Positions 41,279-49,865 are shown, counted from the first letter of the stretch. The stretch is 64,000 nt of DNA from an uncultured Dysosmobacter sp. (GCA_934590165.1 CAKTOO010000010.1:1-64000), one strand, 5' to 3'. Notes: generated from the sequence alone by a model not told the origin. Made by a program: numbers and translations.

Positions 41279-41716
41279 ATGCTGTTTCAAAATGAAGAGG
41301 CCAGCTTGAAGCTGGATATTGTGAACTATGAATTTCCCGCCGACGGCGGCGACCCCACCAGCGACGACCGCAACTGGCTGGTGCTCCGCTGCACCTGGAC
41401 GGATGAGGACGGCAACGTGGTGAAGGATTCCAACAGCTGCCTGCTCACCTATGAGCTGCGGGAGATGACTGCCGGCTTGAAGGTGCTGAACGCCGGCATC
41501 AAGGACCTCTATGCGAGCTCGTTTGTGGAGCCCTACTTTGAGGTGACCGCCCAGGCGGAGGAGGACGGGTTCCTGGTGGATGTGTCCTTCTATCTGCCCA
41601 ACATCATGGATGGCAGCGACACCGCCGAGCTGGTGGCCCGGATGAACAAGGCGGAGATGACCGCCCTCATCGACGAGCTGGACCAGCTCTGCGCCAAATA
41701 TCCGGACCGGACATGA
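41279..41716 (+). CDS. WapI-like family protein
   Basis: A 145-residue soluble acidic protein. The pattern LKLDIVNYEFPADGG, then NWLVLRCTW and CLLTYELREMTAGL, then FVEPYFEVTAQ resembles the WapI immunity-like family (WapI protects B. subtilis from the WapA toxin). No toxin gene is nearby, and many family members stand alone with unknown roles. It starts 13 nt after the aldo/keto reductase and shares its terminator, so the two are probably one operon. AAGGAGA precedes the ATG at 41279. Confidence 0.65.
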   Translation: MLFQNEEASLKLDIVNYEFPADGGDPTSDDRNWLVLRCTWTDEDGNVVKDSNSCLLTYELREMTAGLKVLNAGIKDLYASSFVEPYFEVTAQAEEDGFLVDVSFYLPNIMDGSDTAELVARMNKAEMTALIDELDQLCAKYPDRT

Positions 41717-41728
41717 CATGGAAGCAGG

Positions 41729-41756
41729 GCCCCCGCCTATCAGGCGGGGGCTTTTT
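41729..41756 (+). terminator. Terminator of the aldo/keto reductase operon
   Basis: A 10-bp GCCCCCGCCT stem with its complement (41729-41738 with 41742-41751), loop ATC, followed by T5. Confidence 0.92.
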
Positions 41757-41802
41757 CCGCCTCAAAAAAGCTCCGCAACCGGAAAAGTTGCGGGAAAGTT
41801 GG

Positions 41803-41831
41803 TTGCCAGGCGGTCCGTCGGGGGATAAAAT
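41803..41831 (+). promoter_or_regulatory. Promoter of the broken HTH-membrane gene
   Basis: TTGCCA (41803-41808), 17 nt, TAAAAT (41826-41831). An inverted repeat CCGCAAC/GTTGCGG (41773-41779 with 41787-41793) just upstream could be an operator. Confidence 0.6.
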
Positions 41832-41862
41832 CCATCTAAAAACCAGTGCAGGAGCGTGCATC

Positions 41863-43475
41863 ATGACCTGTGGAGAGCGCATCAGGCAGGGGTGGGAGAA
41901 GCGGAAATTGTCCCAGGAGGACCTGGCGGAGCAGATGGAGGTCAGCCGACAGGCGGTGAGCAAGTGGGAATCGGGCCAGTCCCGCCCCACAAAGGAAAAA
42001 CTGGAGCGGCTGTCGGCTCTGTTTGAGCTGCCGCCGGAGGCCTGAGCGGAGGAGCCGCCGCCTCCCCCGGAGCGGGCGGCCCTCCGCCGGTGGAAGTGGA
42101 TCTGCGCCGTTTTGGCGGCGGTACTGTGCCTGTCCCTGGTATCGCTCTGGGTCCTGCGGCCCGGAGCGGAGCAAGAGGCGGAACCGGAAAAGCCTTATGT
42201 AGATACCTCCTACATGTTCCCCAAGACCCTGCCCCTGACCGCGGAGAAGGTACCGGAGTTCGGCGTCTGGCCCTTATCTGCCGGTGAGTTCGGCGCAGCG
42301 GCGGGGGAAAATCAGCCGGAAACCGTGTTTATCGACCAGTTTCCCGGCTTCTCCTGGCTGGAGATTTTGCGGGCGGACCCGGTGGAGGAGAACCACACCA
42401 CCTTTTACAGCGTTTATGCCCAATATACCCTGTCCGTCACGGACGCCGAAACGGTCCCCCTGGGGAGGTTGACGGATTTCAACCACTATGTGGGCAGCGG
42501 GCTGGACAGTGCGGATTATTTCACCAATGTGCTGGACCATGATGGCTGGAAGATCACCCTGACGGAAGGCGCGGCCTGCGTCACCAGCTGGTACTTCTCC
42601 GTGGGGGAGAACGGCGTACCCTATGTGCTGCTGGAGGCCAGCGGCAGCGGGGCGCCGGTGGAGTGCGACGTGGACGGCGACGGAGAAAAGAGGTGGTCAC
42701 CTCCTTCGGCCTGCCCATGGGGTGGACGGTGTATGACACAAAGCCGAATGGCCGGTGCGTGGCCTATACCCTGGACCAGGACGGCTATGGCCAGACGCCT
42801 ATCTCCTTCTCGGCGGAAGAGGGGTTTATCGTGACGGATTCCGCCGGCACCGTCATGGCCCGGTATCTGCTGGCAGAAAACCAGCTGGTGCTCCAGCCCC
42901 AGACGAATTTCTCCCTGGCAGATTACGCCGACGTGGTCGGGACGGAGCTGACCGTTACAGCTGGCGATCCAGACCGGGTGCTGTATAACGGCAGTATCCG
43001 CATTACGCCACGGCAGCAGGCATATATCGCCCTTCAGGAGCTATACAGCCTCACCGGGCTGACAGTGGACCGAGCGTATTGTACGGCGGAGGATGACGGC
43101 GTAATCTCCTTCTCTCTGGACCCAGCGGGAGAGCAGATGTTTTTCCAGGTGGCGTGGGACGCCGATCTCTGCGGCACGGCGGAGCAACCTGACTGCACCA
43201 TCACTTGGCAGTCGGAGGCGGCGTGGTCACCCCTGGAGGACCGCCTTGCCGCCCGGCCGGAGACGGGCAGCGCGTGGCCGGAGCCGGAGCAGACTCTTGC
43301 CTGGATGTATGGACGGCTGGACCGCCTTCAGGGCGGCGAGCTCATCACGGTGCTCCCGGTGGATGGGGAGGAATACCGGCTCTTCCTGTCCGACGGCAGC
43401 TTTTACCAGGCGGAGCTGTCCGGCAGTGGACTGCTGCGCAGCTTGTCCGGCCCCTATCCGACAAACGCCGCGTGA
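41863..43475 (+). pseudogene. HTH-transmembrane sensor protein, nonsense and frameshift
   Basis: From ATG 41863 (AGGAG upstream) 60 residues form an XRE helix-turn-helix (LSQEDLAEQMEVSRQAVSKWESG). An in-frame TGA at 42043-42045 follows, yet the same frame continues at once with a Pro-rich linker, a membrane helix (KWICAVLAAVLCLSLVSLWVL) and a long extracytoplasmic region. At 42686-42689 an A4 run is one base short: continuing sense (EVVTSFGLPMGWTVYDTKP) is found only in the next frame and runs to TGA at 43473-43475. Restored, it would be about 537 residues. The lesions leave a short free HTH fragment. The ectodomain is not recognised. Confidence 0.8.
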
Positions 43476-43493
43476 CGCGGAAAAGCCGCCCCC

Positions 43494-43522
43494 GGAATAT
43501 CCGGGGGCGGCTGCGTGTTCAA
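43494..43522. terminator. Terminator of pckA
   Basis: A 13-bp stem (43494-43506 with 43510-43522), loop ATA, followed leftward by T4. Confidence 0.85.
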
Positions 43523-43533
43523 TGCGGGGCGGC

Positions 43534-45102
43534 TTATTCGGCCTTGGGGCCGGCGGCGACCACCTCGGTGCTCATGTGGGTGTACTTTTTGAAGTTCTCC
43601 ACAAAGCTCTTGGCCAGCTTCTGGCAGCTTGCCTGGTAGGCGGCCTTGTCCTCCCAGGTATTGGCGGGAAACAGCAGCTCGCTGGGCACCCCCTCAATGG
43701 AGGTGGGCACCTGGACGCCGAAGGTGGGGTCGGTGACGAACTCGCTCTGCTCAATGGCGCCGGTGAGGGCGGCGGTGACCATGGCCCGGGTGTAGCTGAG
43801 CTTCATGCGCTTGCCGGTGCCGTTCCAGCCGGTGTTGACCAGATACACATGGGCGCCAGACTTCTCCACCTTTTCCGCCAGCATGGCGGCGTAGACGGAG
43901 GGGTCCAGAGGCAGGAAGGGCTCGCCGAAGCAGGTGGAGAAGGTGGGGACCGGCTCCGTGATGCCGATTTCCGTGCCGGCCACCTTGCTGGTGAAGCCGG
44001 AGACGAAGTAATACATGGCCTGGTTCTTATCCAGCTTGGAGATGGGAGGCAGTACGCCGTAGGCGTCGGCGGTCAGGAAAATAACGGTCTTGGGGACGCT
44101 GGAGCTCATACCGGACAGCTCCGCGTTGGGGATATACTCCACGGGGTAGCCCACCCGGGAGTTGACGGCCAGGGAGTCATCATCAAAGTCGAATTCCCGG
44201 GTCTCGTCGTCCATGACTACGTTCTCCACCAGGGCACCGAACTTGATGGCATTGTAGATCTCCGGCTCGCCCTCGGGGCTGAGGTTGATGCACTTGGCGT
44301 AGCAGCCGCCCTCGAAGTTGAATACAGAGTCATCAGCCCAGCCATGCTCGTCGTCGCCGATGAGCAGGCGGTTGGGGTCGGCGGACAGGGTGGTCTTGCC
44401 AGTGCCGGACAGGCCGAAGAATACGGCGGTGTCGCCGTCCCTGCCCATGTTGGCGGAGCAGTGCATGGGGAACACGCCCATCTTGGGCAGCACATAGTTC
44501 ATGACGGAGAACACGGACTTCTTGATCTCGCCGGCATACTGGGTGCCGCAAATGACCACAAGCTTGGCCTCATAGTCCACCAGAATGGCGGCCTCGGAAC
44601 GGGTGCCGTCGATTTCGGGGATGCACTTGAAGCCGGGGGCGGCGATGATGGTGTAGTCGGCCTTGAAGTCCTTCAGCTGGCCGGCGGTGGGGCGGCGCAG
44701 CAGCTGGTGGATGAACAGGTTCTGGGAGGCCAGCTCATTGACGATGCGGAAAGCCTGGGTATACTTGGGGTCCGCGCCGGCAAAGCCGTCGAAAATGAAG
44801 ACTTCCTTGTTCTGGAGATAGGCGATGATCTTGCTCTTGATGGCCTCAAACTTGGCCTTCTCAATGGGGCGGTTCACCTTGCCCCAGGCAATCTCGTCGT
44901 GGACAGCGGGGGTATCCACAATGAACTTGTCGTTGGCGCTGCGGCCGGTGTACTTGCCGGTCTTTACCACCAGGGCACCAGTATTGCTCAGCTTTCCCTC
45001 GCTCCGGCGCAGAGCATGCTCTGTCAGCTGGGCGGGTGTGAGGTTACGGTACACGGCAGAAGGGTTGATGATGCCGAGTGTCTCCAGACCGTAGGTTTCC
45101 AT
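43534..45102 (-). CDS. pckA: Phosphoenolpyruvate carboxykinase (ATP)
   Basis: A 522-residue ATP-dependent PEP carboxykinase interconverting oxaloacetate and PEP. Recognisable are GKYTGRSANDKFIV (substrate Arg), the P-loop GLSGTGKTTLS, the second metal site LIGDDEHGW, and RVGYPVEYIPNA. In anaerobes it often runs towards oxaloacetate, capturing CO2 and making ATP. The length matches bacterial enzymes (540 in E. coli). AGGAGGA precedes the ATG. It is monocistronic with an operator-like palindrome in the promoter. Confidence 0.95.
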   Translation of the reverse strand: METYGLETLGIINPSAVYRNLTPAQLTEHALRRSEGKLSNTGALVVKTGKYTGRSANDKFIVDTPAVHDEIAWGKVNRPIEKAKFEAIKSKIIAYLQNKEVFIFDGFAGADPKYTQAFRIVNELASQNLFIHQLLRRPTAGQLKDFKADYTIIAAPGFKCIPEIDGTRSEAAILVDYEAKLVVICGTQYAGEIKKSVFSVMNYVLPKMGVFPMHCSANMGRDGDTAVFFGLSGTGKTTLSADPNRLLIGDDEHGWADDSVFNFEGGCYAKCINLSPEGEPEIYNAIKFGALVENVVMDDETREFDFDDDSLAVNSRVGYPVEYIPNAELSGMSSSVPKTVIFLTADAYGVLPPISKLDKNQAMYYFVSGFTSKVAGTEIGITEPVPTFSTCFGEPFLPLDPSVYAAMLAEKVEKSGAHVYLVNTGWNGTGKRMKLSYTRAMVTAALTGAIEQSEFVTDPTFGVQVPTSIEGVPSELLFPANTWEDKAAYQASCQKLAKSFVENFKKYTHMSTEVVAAGPKAE

Positions 45103-45204
45103 GAGAAAGTCCTCCTTTTGATATAGATGGGTGGAGTTTTGTGCAGATATGATATGCTGCCGGTTTGGTTTTGGTAAAACGGTTGCGGCAATATTTTTTG
45201 GCTA

Positions 45205-45233
45205 ATTTTACCCTAATTTAGGGGGAAAAGCAA
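45205..45233 (-). promoter_or_regulatory. pckA promoter with palindromic spacer
   Basis: Leftward TTGCTT (45228-45233), 17 nt, TAAAAT (45205-45210). The spacer contains CCCTAATTTAGGG (45211-45223), a perfect palindrome around one base, placed where a repressor would block polymerase. An alternative promoter (TTTACC, 18 nt, TATCAT) lies nearer the gene. Confidence 0.6.
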
Positions 45234-45268
45234 GACGGAAAAGGAAAATTCAGAAGAGCGGGGGAAAA

Positions 45269-46129
45269 TCAACGCTTCCGGGCGGAAATAGCCCGGGACA
45301 GCCTGTTGAAGTCCTCCAGCGTCAGCTGCTCACCTCTGACGGAAGGGGAGAAGCCGCATTCCGCTACAGCGGCCTGGATATCCTCTTTGCTGTATTCGGA
45401 CAGGGCGGCCGCAAGGCTGTTCACCAGTGTCTTGCGCCGCAGCAGGAACGCCCCCCGCATACAGCGGAAGAAAAAGGCCTCGTCGTCCACATCCACGGCG
45501 GGCTTTTCCCGCCGGACGCACCGGATGACGGCGGAGGTCACCTTGGGCGGCGGCAGGAATTTGTTCGCCGGGACTTCAAACAGGAGTTCCGTTTCCATGT
45601 GATATTGCAAAAACAGGGAAAAGGAGCCGCCCTCCGAGGAGCCTTGGGGAGCGCACAGCCGGCGGGCTACCTCCCGCTGGATGAGGACGGTGACAGTCCG
45701 GAAGCAGGGGGTCTCCACCAGCTTTTCCAGGACCGGAGTGGTGATGTTATAGGGCAGGTTGGCGCAGACGATAGGCGTCAGTCCCTGAAGTTTTTCTTCC
45801 GCCAGGGCGTTCAGGTCCAGCTTCATCACATCGCCGGAGATGATCTCCACATTGGGGTAGGGGGCCATGGTCTCCGCCAGTACCGGAAGAAGGGAACGGT
45901 CCAGTTCCACGGACACCACCTTGCCGGCCCGCTGGGCCAGCTCTGCCGTCAACGGCCCGATGCCGGGGCCGATCTCCAGTACGCCGCAGCTCCGGTCCGC
46001 CCGGGAGGCCGCCGCGATATCATAGGGCACCTGGGGATCGATGAGGAAATTCTGCCCCATGGATTTGGAAAAGTGAAATCCGTGTCTGCCCAGCAGGGCC
46101 CGGATGGAGTCGTAGTCGCAAAGGTTCAT
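45269..46129 (-). CDS. rsmA: 16S rRNA dimethyladenosine transferase
   Basis: A 286-residue KsgA/RsmA enzyme that dimethylates two adjacent adenines near the 16S rRNA 3' end. It begins with the RNA-binding HFSKSMGQNFLIDP, then the SAM motif LEIGPGIGPLT (51-61), acidic VVSVELDRSL, and catalytic NLPY (124-127). The frame is open to 46372, but the ATG at 46129 gives the family length. As in Bacillus, a G5/3D-domain gene lies close by (one HAD gene between). Confidence 0.95.
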   Translation of the reverse strand: MNLCDYDSIRALLGRHGFHFSKSMGQNFLIDPQVPYDIAAASRADRSCGVLEIGPGIGPLTAELAQRAGKVVSVELDRSLLPVLAETMAPYPNVEIISGDVMKLDLNALAEEKLQGLTPIVCANLPYNITTPVLEKLVETPCFRTVTVLIQREVARRLCAPQGSSEGGSFSLFLQYHMETELLFEVPANKFLPPPKVTSAVIRCVRREKPAVDVDDEAFFFRCMRGAFLLRRKTLVNSLAAALSEYSKEDIQAAVAECGFSPSVRGEQLTLEDFNRLSRAISARKR

Positions 46130-46160
46130 GGCAGTACCGCCTTTCCAAGCATATGCGGAT

Positions 46161-46211
46161 AGTATATCAAAAAAATGCCGCCTTGAAAACCCCCGGTCCA
46201 TCCGGTACAAT
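46161..46211. promoter_or_regulatory. Overlapping divergent promoters of rsmA and the HAD gene
   Basis: Rightward TTGAAA (46183-46188), 17 nt, TACAAT (46206-46211). Leftward TTTTCA (46184-46189), 17 nt, TATACT (46161-46166). The two -35 boxes overlap, so the genes may compete for polymerase. The leftward one is weaker. Confidence 0.55.
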
Positions 46212-46240
46212 GGAAATACCACAGGAAAGGACCAAGTGCC

Positions 46241-46927
46241 ATGCTCGAACACATTTTTCTGGATTTGGATGATACGCTGTTGGATTTTACCCAAGCGGAG
46301 GCTATCGCACTGACAAAGACGCTGACGGAAATGGACGCCCCCGCCCAACAGGCGGTGCTGGACCGTTACCATGTCATCAACCAGCGCCAGTGGGAGCTAC
46401 TGGAGGAGGGCGTTCTCACCCGGGCGGAGGTACTGGTGTCCCGGTTCGAAATTTTGTTCCGGGAACTGGGGCTCGCCCGGGACCCGGAGGAGACCTGCCG
46501 GCGCTACGAGGGGCATTTGGCGGAAGGGCATATCTTCCTTCCCGGAGCACCGGAACTGCTGGCGGCCCTGGCCCCCCGGTACAAGCTGCACCTGGCCTCC
46601 AACGGGGCTGCCGCTGTCCAGCGGCAGCGGCTGGAGAGCGCGGGCATCCTGCCGTATTTTCAAAATGTGTTCATCTCCGAGGAGATGGGAGCCGACAAGC
46701 CCAGGCCGGAGTTCTTTCACCACTGCTTTGCCGCCATCCCGGACTTTGATCCGGCGAAGGCGCTCATGGTGGGGGACAGTCTTACCTCTGACATCCGGGG
46801 CGGACGGAACGCGGGCATCCGCACTTGCTGGTTCAATCCCAAGGAGAAGCCGGCCCGACCGGATATCCGGCCGGATCACACGATCCATGCGCTGTCGGAG
46901 CTGCCGCTCCTTTTGGAAACGCTTTGA
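46241..46927 (+). CDS. HAD hydrolase, YjjG-like nucleotidase
   Basis: A 228-residue haloacid-dehalogenase phosphatase of the YjjG/YfnB group, which dephosphorylates (often non-canonical) pyrimidine nucleotides. Motif I is FLDLDDTLLDF (nucleophile Asp8, acid Asp10), motif II HLASNG, motif III DKPRPEFF (Lys), and motif IV MVGDSLTSDIRGGRNAG. The helical cap lies between residues 20 and 90. AAAGGA is upstream. It is monocistronic. Confidence 0.88.
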   Translation: MLEHIFLDLDDTLLDFTQAEAIALTKTLTEMDAPAQQAVLDRYHVINQRQWELLEEGVLTRAEVLVSRFEILFRELGLARDPEETCRRYEGHLAEGHIFLPGAPELLAALAPRYKLHLASNGAAAVQRQRLESAGILPYFQNVFISEEMGADKPRPEFFHHCFAAIPDFDPAKALMVGDSLTSDIRGGRNAGIRTCWFNPKEKPARPDIRPDHTIHALSELPLLLETL

Positions 46928-46939
46928 CAGAATGAAAAA

Positions 46940-46968
46940 CTCCCCCGGTACAAGCCGTACCGGGGGAG
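46940..46968 (-). terminator. Terminator of the G5/3D-domain gene
   Basis: A 12-bp stem CTCCCCCGGTAC with its complement (46940-46951 with 46957-46968), followed leftward by T5. Confidence 0.88.
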
Positions 46969-47008
46969 AAACGCATTTACATGATTTCAAAGGGAGGATG
47001 CAGCAAGC

Positions 47009-48046
47009 TCACTCCAGAATATAGACCGTGCAGCTGCGGCGGCCGAAATTGATGCACTGCTGATAGGTGTCGTAATACAGGTCCACTTTGTTGCCACGAA
47101 CGCCGGTGTCCTCAGCCACAGCCATGCCGTAGACCACGCTGCCGTCGCTGGAAACGATATACATTTTCGTACCCAGGGGGATGACGTTTTTGTCCACGGC
47201 CACCACGCCCTTGCGGACGAAGGTTCCGGTGGCGGTGCAGCTGTCCGCGCCGCCATAGCCAGAGGTATACGCCGTGGCGGTCATGGACTTCGCACTGGAG
47301 AAATTCAGCGTGGCGCCGGACTGGAACACCAAGGTGCCGCTGCCGTCGCTGTTTTGATTGACGCTGGCGATACGGTCATCGGTGGTGACGGCAGTGGCGG
47401 TGGCGGCGGTGCCGTACTCAACGATCTCGTTGACGGCGGTGCTGTCCACTTCCTCCACAAAATGGCGGGCGACCTGCTCACCGCCGGACCAGATGACCTC
47501 GTAAATGGCGGTGCGCTCACCGTCCGCACCGGACTGCACCACCCGTTCCGTGCCTTCGGTCAGGTTGGAATTGGCTACCCGCTCTGTCTCGTAGGACACG
47601 GTCTCCCGGACCTGGTCATAATACGTGATCTGATCGGATACCGTCAACTCCACACCGGGGGCGGAGAGGTCCACAGCCACCATGTCCATGGGGCCCAGCT
47701 CAATGTGGAGCCGGTTCAAAAGAGCGGAAATGGTCTCCTTCCGGGACTGGGCGGAGATGGTGGAGCCGTGGTGGTTCACAGTGACAGTTTGGTCGGCGGC
47801 CAGGGTCACGTCATAGCCCGTGCCGCTGCTGGTCACATACACCAGCTGGGAGGAGAGGTCTGGGACATCCCGGCTTCCTTCATCCAGAACGATGGCCGCG
47901 TCATTCGTACCCGTGAGGATATAGAGGGCGGCAGCCTGATCCGTGGCGACCCAACTGACAAGGAGCGTCATAGCCAGTCCGGACAGGAACAGGCCCCGGC
48001 GCTTCCAGAAATCATGCGGTTTTTTCTGTCGGTTTTGCTTGTTCAA
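47009..48046 (-). CDS. YabE-like cell-wall protein with G5 and 3D domains
   Basis: A 345-residue exported protein: a membrane anchor at about residues 20-42, a DUF348/ubiquitin-like repeat region (VTVNHHGSTISAQSRKETISALLNRLHIELG), a G5 domain near residues 140-215 (YYDQVRETVSYETERVAN), and a C-terminal 3D domain (SMTATAYTSGYGG to the end) with the catalytic-type Asp residues in VAVDKNVIPLGTKMYI and VAEDTGVRGNKVDLYY. 3D domains are MltA-like lytic transglycosylase barrels, so it is expected to cut peptidoglycan. AGGAGGT fits a TTG start at 48046. Its position near rsmA matches the Bacillus order. Confidence 0.9.
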   Translation of the reverse strand: MNKQNRQKKPHDFWKRRGLFLSGLAMTLLVSWVATDQAAALYILTGTNDAAIVLDEGSRDVPDLSSQLVYVTSSGTGYDVTLAADQTVTVNHHGSTISAQSRKETISALLNRLHIELGPMDMVAVDLSAPGVELTVSDQITYYDQVRETVSYETERVANSNLTEGTERVVQSGADGERTAIYEVIWSGGEQVARHFVEEVDSTAVNEIVEYGTAATATAVTTDDRIASVNQNSDGSGTLVFQSGATLNFSSAKSMTATAYTSGYGGADSCTATGTFVRKGVVAVDKNVIPLGTKMYIVSSDGSVVYGMAVAEDTGVRGNKVDLYYDTYQQCINFGRRSCTVYILE

Positions 48047-48165
48047 AGTGTACCTCCTGAAAAGTCGATAGGCGGTTTTTTGCCCGGCGCAGGGCAGGAG
48101 ACCGCGGTTTGTTTTTTAAGGAAAAACAACTTGTAACTTTTGTTACCGAACGAAAAACTGGACCT

Positions 48166-48194
48166 AGTATACACCTCGGACCCACTTTTGTCAA
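48166..48194 (-). promoter_or_regulatory. Strong promoter of the G5/3D-domain gene
   Basis: Leftward TTGACA (48189-48194), 17 nt, TATACT (48166-48171), nearly consensus. The leader of about 115 nt has two hairpins: GTAAC/GTTAC (48133-48137 with 48142-48146) and a GCCC/GGGC stem-loop (about 48079-48096) adjoining an A/T run. Confidence 0.85.
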
Positions 48195-48526
48195 GTTTTT
48201 GGGATGAAAATGGCGTTATGTCTCCCACTTTGGGTGAAAAACGACATATTAAAATTTGGAAAAAATTAGGCAAAAAAACAAAGGGTTACAAAACGGTAAC
48301 ACATAGAGCCTGCCGAAAATAAATGGAATACTTTTTGCTAAAAACGGATTGATTTTAAAATAATCAGCGGCAATTGATACAAAATAATTGCAAAATCAAG
48401 CGTTTGTGAAAATTGACTATAACTGTAAAAAAGACGTTGGAGGCAAATTTTTATAAATGGGGAAAATCGGCGTTTTTTCACGGAAAAAATTTCACGGAGA
48501 AAGAGCCGCAGATGCGTAGAAAGGCC
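48195..48526. other. AT-rich intergenic region
   Basis: About 330 bases of AT-rich DNA between two divergent promoters, with no convincing gene. It contains a GTTAC/GTAAC inverted repeat (48285-48289 with 48296-48300) that repeats the motif in the leftward leader at 48133-48146. Nothing else could be assigned. Confidence 0.6.
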
Positions 48527-48554
48527 TTGACTTCCTGACGGTCTATGGTATGAT
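48527..48554 (+). promoter_or_regulatory. Promoter of the diaminopropionate ammonia-lyase gene
   Basis: TTGACT (48527-48532), 16 nt, TATGAT (48549-48554). Confidence 0.7.
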
Positions 48555-48613
48555 GAAGACAGAAAACTAATAAAATTTTTGGTCATCTAAAAAATTTTAG
48601 GAGGTTGGATCTT

Positions 48614-49828
48614 ATGAATGAACCCATCAAGTGGGCAATCAACCAAATGCCCGCCAGTGAGGACCGGCAGTTGTCCGTTATGTCCACGGAAAACGTGGCG
48701 AAAGCCGGCGCCTTCCACCACAGCTTTCCCCAGTACTCCATCACACCCCTGGCGAAGCTGGATGGCATGGCCAGCCGCCTGGGCCTGGGCGGCCTGTATG
48801 TGAAGGACGAATCCTACCGCTTTGGCCTGAATGCCTTCAAGGTGCTGGGCGGCTCCTTTGCCATGGGCCGTTACATTGCTCAGCAGATGGGCCGGGACAT
48901 CAGCGAGATGACCTATGAGTATCTGACCAGCGCCGCCTTCCGCCGGGAGTTCGGCCAAGCCACCTTCTTCACCGCCACCGACGGCAACCACGGCCGGGGC
49001 GTGGCCTGGGCGGCCAACAAGCTGGGCCAGAAGGCTGTGGTCCATATGCCCAAGGGCAGCAGTAAGTCCCGCTTTGACAACATTGCCAAGGAGGGCGCCA
49101 AGGTCACCATTGAGGAAGTGAATTACGACGACTGCGTCCGCATGGCCGCCGCCGAGGCCGCGGAAACGGAGCACGGCGTGGTGGTCCAGGACACCGCCTG
49201 GGAGGGCTATGAGGAGATCCCCGCCTGGATCATGCAGGGCTACGGCACCATGGCCGCCGAAGCAGCCCAACAGCTGCGCCAGGTCAGTGTCAACCGTCCC
49301 ACCCATGTGTTCGTCCAGGCGGGCGTGGGCAGCTTGGCGGGCGCCGTGGTGGGGTATTTTGCGAACCTGTTCCCCGAGTGCCCGCCCAAGTTCGTGGTGA
49401 TGGAGGCCCGGGCGGCGGATTGCCTGTACCAGGGCGCTGTGGCCGCCGACGGCGCTCCCCGCATCGTCACCGGCGACTTGCAGACCATCATGGCCGGCCT
49501 TGCCTGCGGTGAGCCCAATATCATCTCCTGGGATATCCTTCGCAACCATGTCTCGGCCTTTGTCTCCTGCCCGGACTGGGTCAGTGCCCGGGGCATGCGG
49601 ATGCTGGGCGCTCCGGTAAAGGGTGACCCCCGGGTCATCTCCGGCGAATCCGGCGCCGTGGGCATGGGTCTGCTGTCCGCCGTTATGGAGAACGAGACCT
49701 ATCAGGACCTGCGGGAGCAGCTGGAGCTGGACAAGAACAGCCAGGTCCTCATGTTCTCCACTGAGGGCGACACGGACCCGGACAAGTACGCCAGCATCAC
49801 CTGGGGCGGCGAGTATCCCACGGTTTGA
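48614..49828 (+). CDS. dpaL: Diaminopropionate ammonia-lyase (YgeX type)
   Basis: A 404-residue PLP enzyme that converts 2,3-diaminopropionate to pyruvate and two ammonia. PLP-binding Lys76 lies in DESYRFGLNAFKVLGG. Catalytic Asp and Asn contacts are seen in FFTATDGNHGRGVAWAA, and the glycine loop in QAGVGSLAGAVVG. The length matches E. coli YgeX (398). In gut bacteria ygeX belongs to conserved Se-hydroxylase and purine-breakdown gene sets with xdhD and ygeY; here it stands alone, 12 kb from xdhABC. AGGAGGT precedes the ATG at 48614. Confidence 0.93.
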   Translation: MNEPIKWAINQMPASEDRQLSVMSTENVAKAGAFHHSFPQYSITPLAKLDGMASRLGLGGLYVKDESYRFGLNAFKVLGGSFAMGRYIAQQMGRDISEMTYEYLTSAAFRREFGQATFFTATDGNHGRGVAWAANKLGQKAVVHMPKGSSKSRFDNIAKEGAKVTIEEVNYDDCVRMAAAEAAETEHGVVVQDTAWEGYEEIPAWIMQGYGTMAAEAAQQLRQVSVNRPTHVFVQAGVGSLAGAVVGYFANLFPECPPKFVVMEARAADCLYQGAVAADGAPRIVTGDLQTIMAGLACGEPNIISWDILRNHVSAFVSCPDWVSARGMRMLGAPVKGDPRVISGESGAVGMGLLSAVMENETYQDLREQLELDKNSQVLMFSTEGDTDPDKYASITWGGEYPTV

Positions 49829-49833
49829 CCATC

Positions 49834-49865
49834 AAAGAAGCAGCGGCTTTTGCCGCTGCTTCTTT
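49834..49865 (+). terminator. Terminator after dpaL
   Basis: A 14-bp stem AAAGAAGCAGCGGC with its complement around a T4 loop (49834-49847 with 49852-49865), followed by T. Confidence 0.9.

Noticed and set aside
48047..48165. c-di-AMP (ydaO) riboswitch in the G5/3D leader
   Set aside because: The characteristic GGGGAC/GAGCCG-type conserved blocks are not found in the leader.
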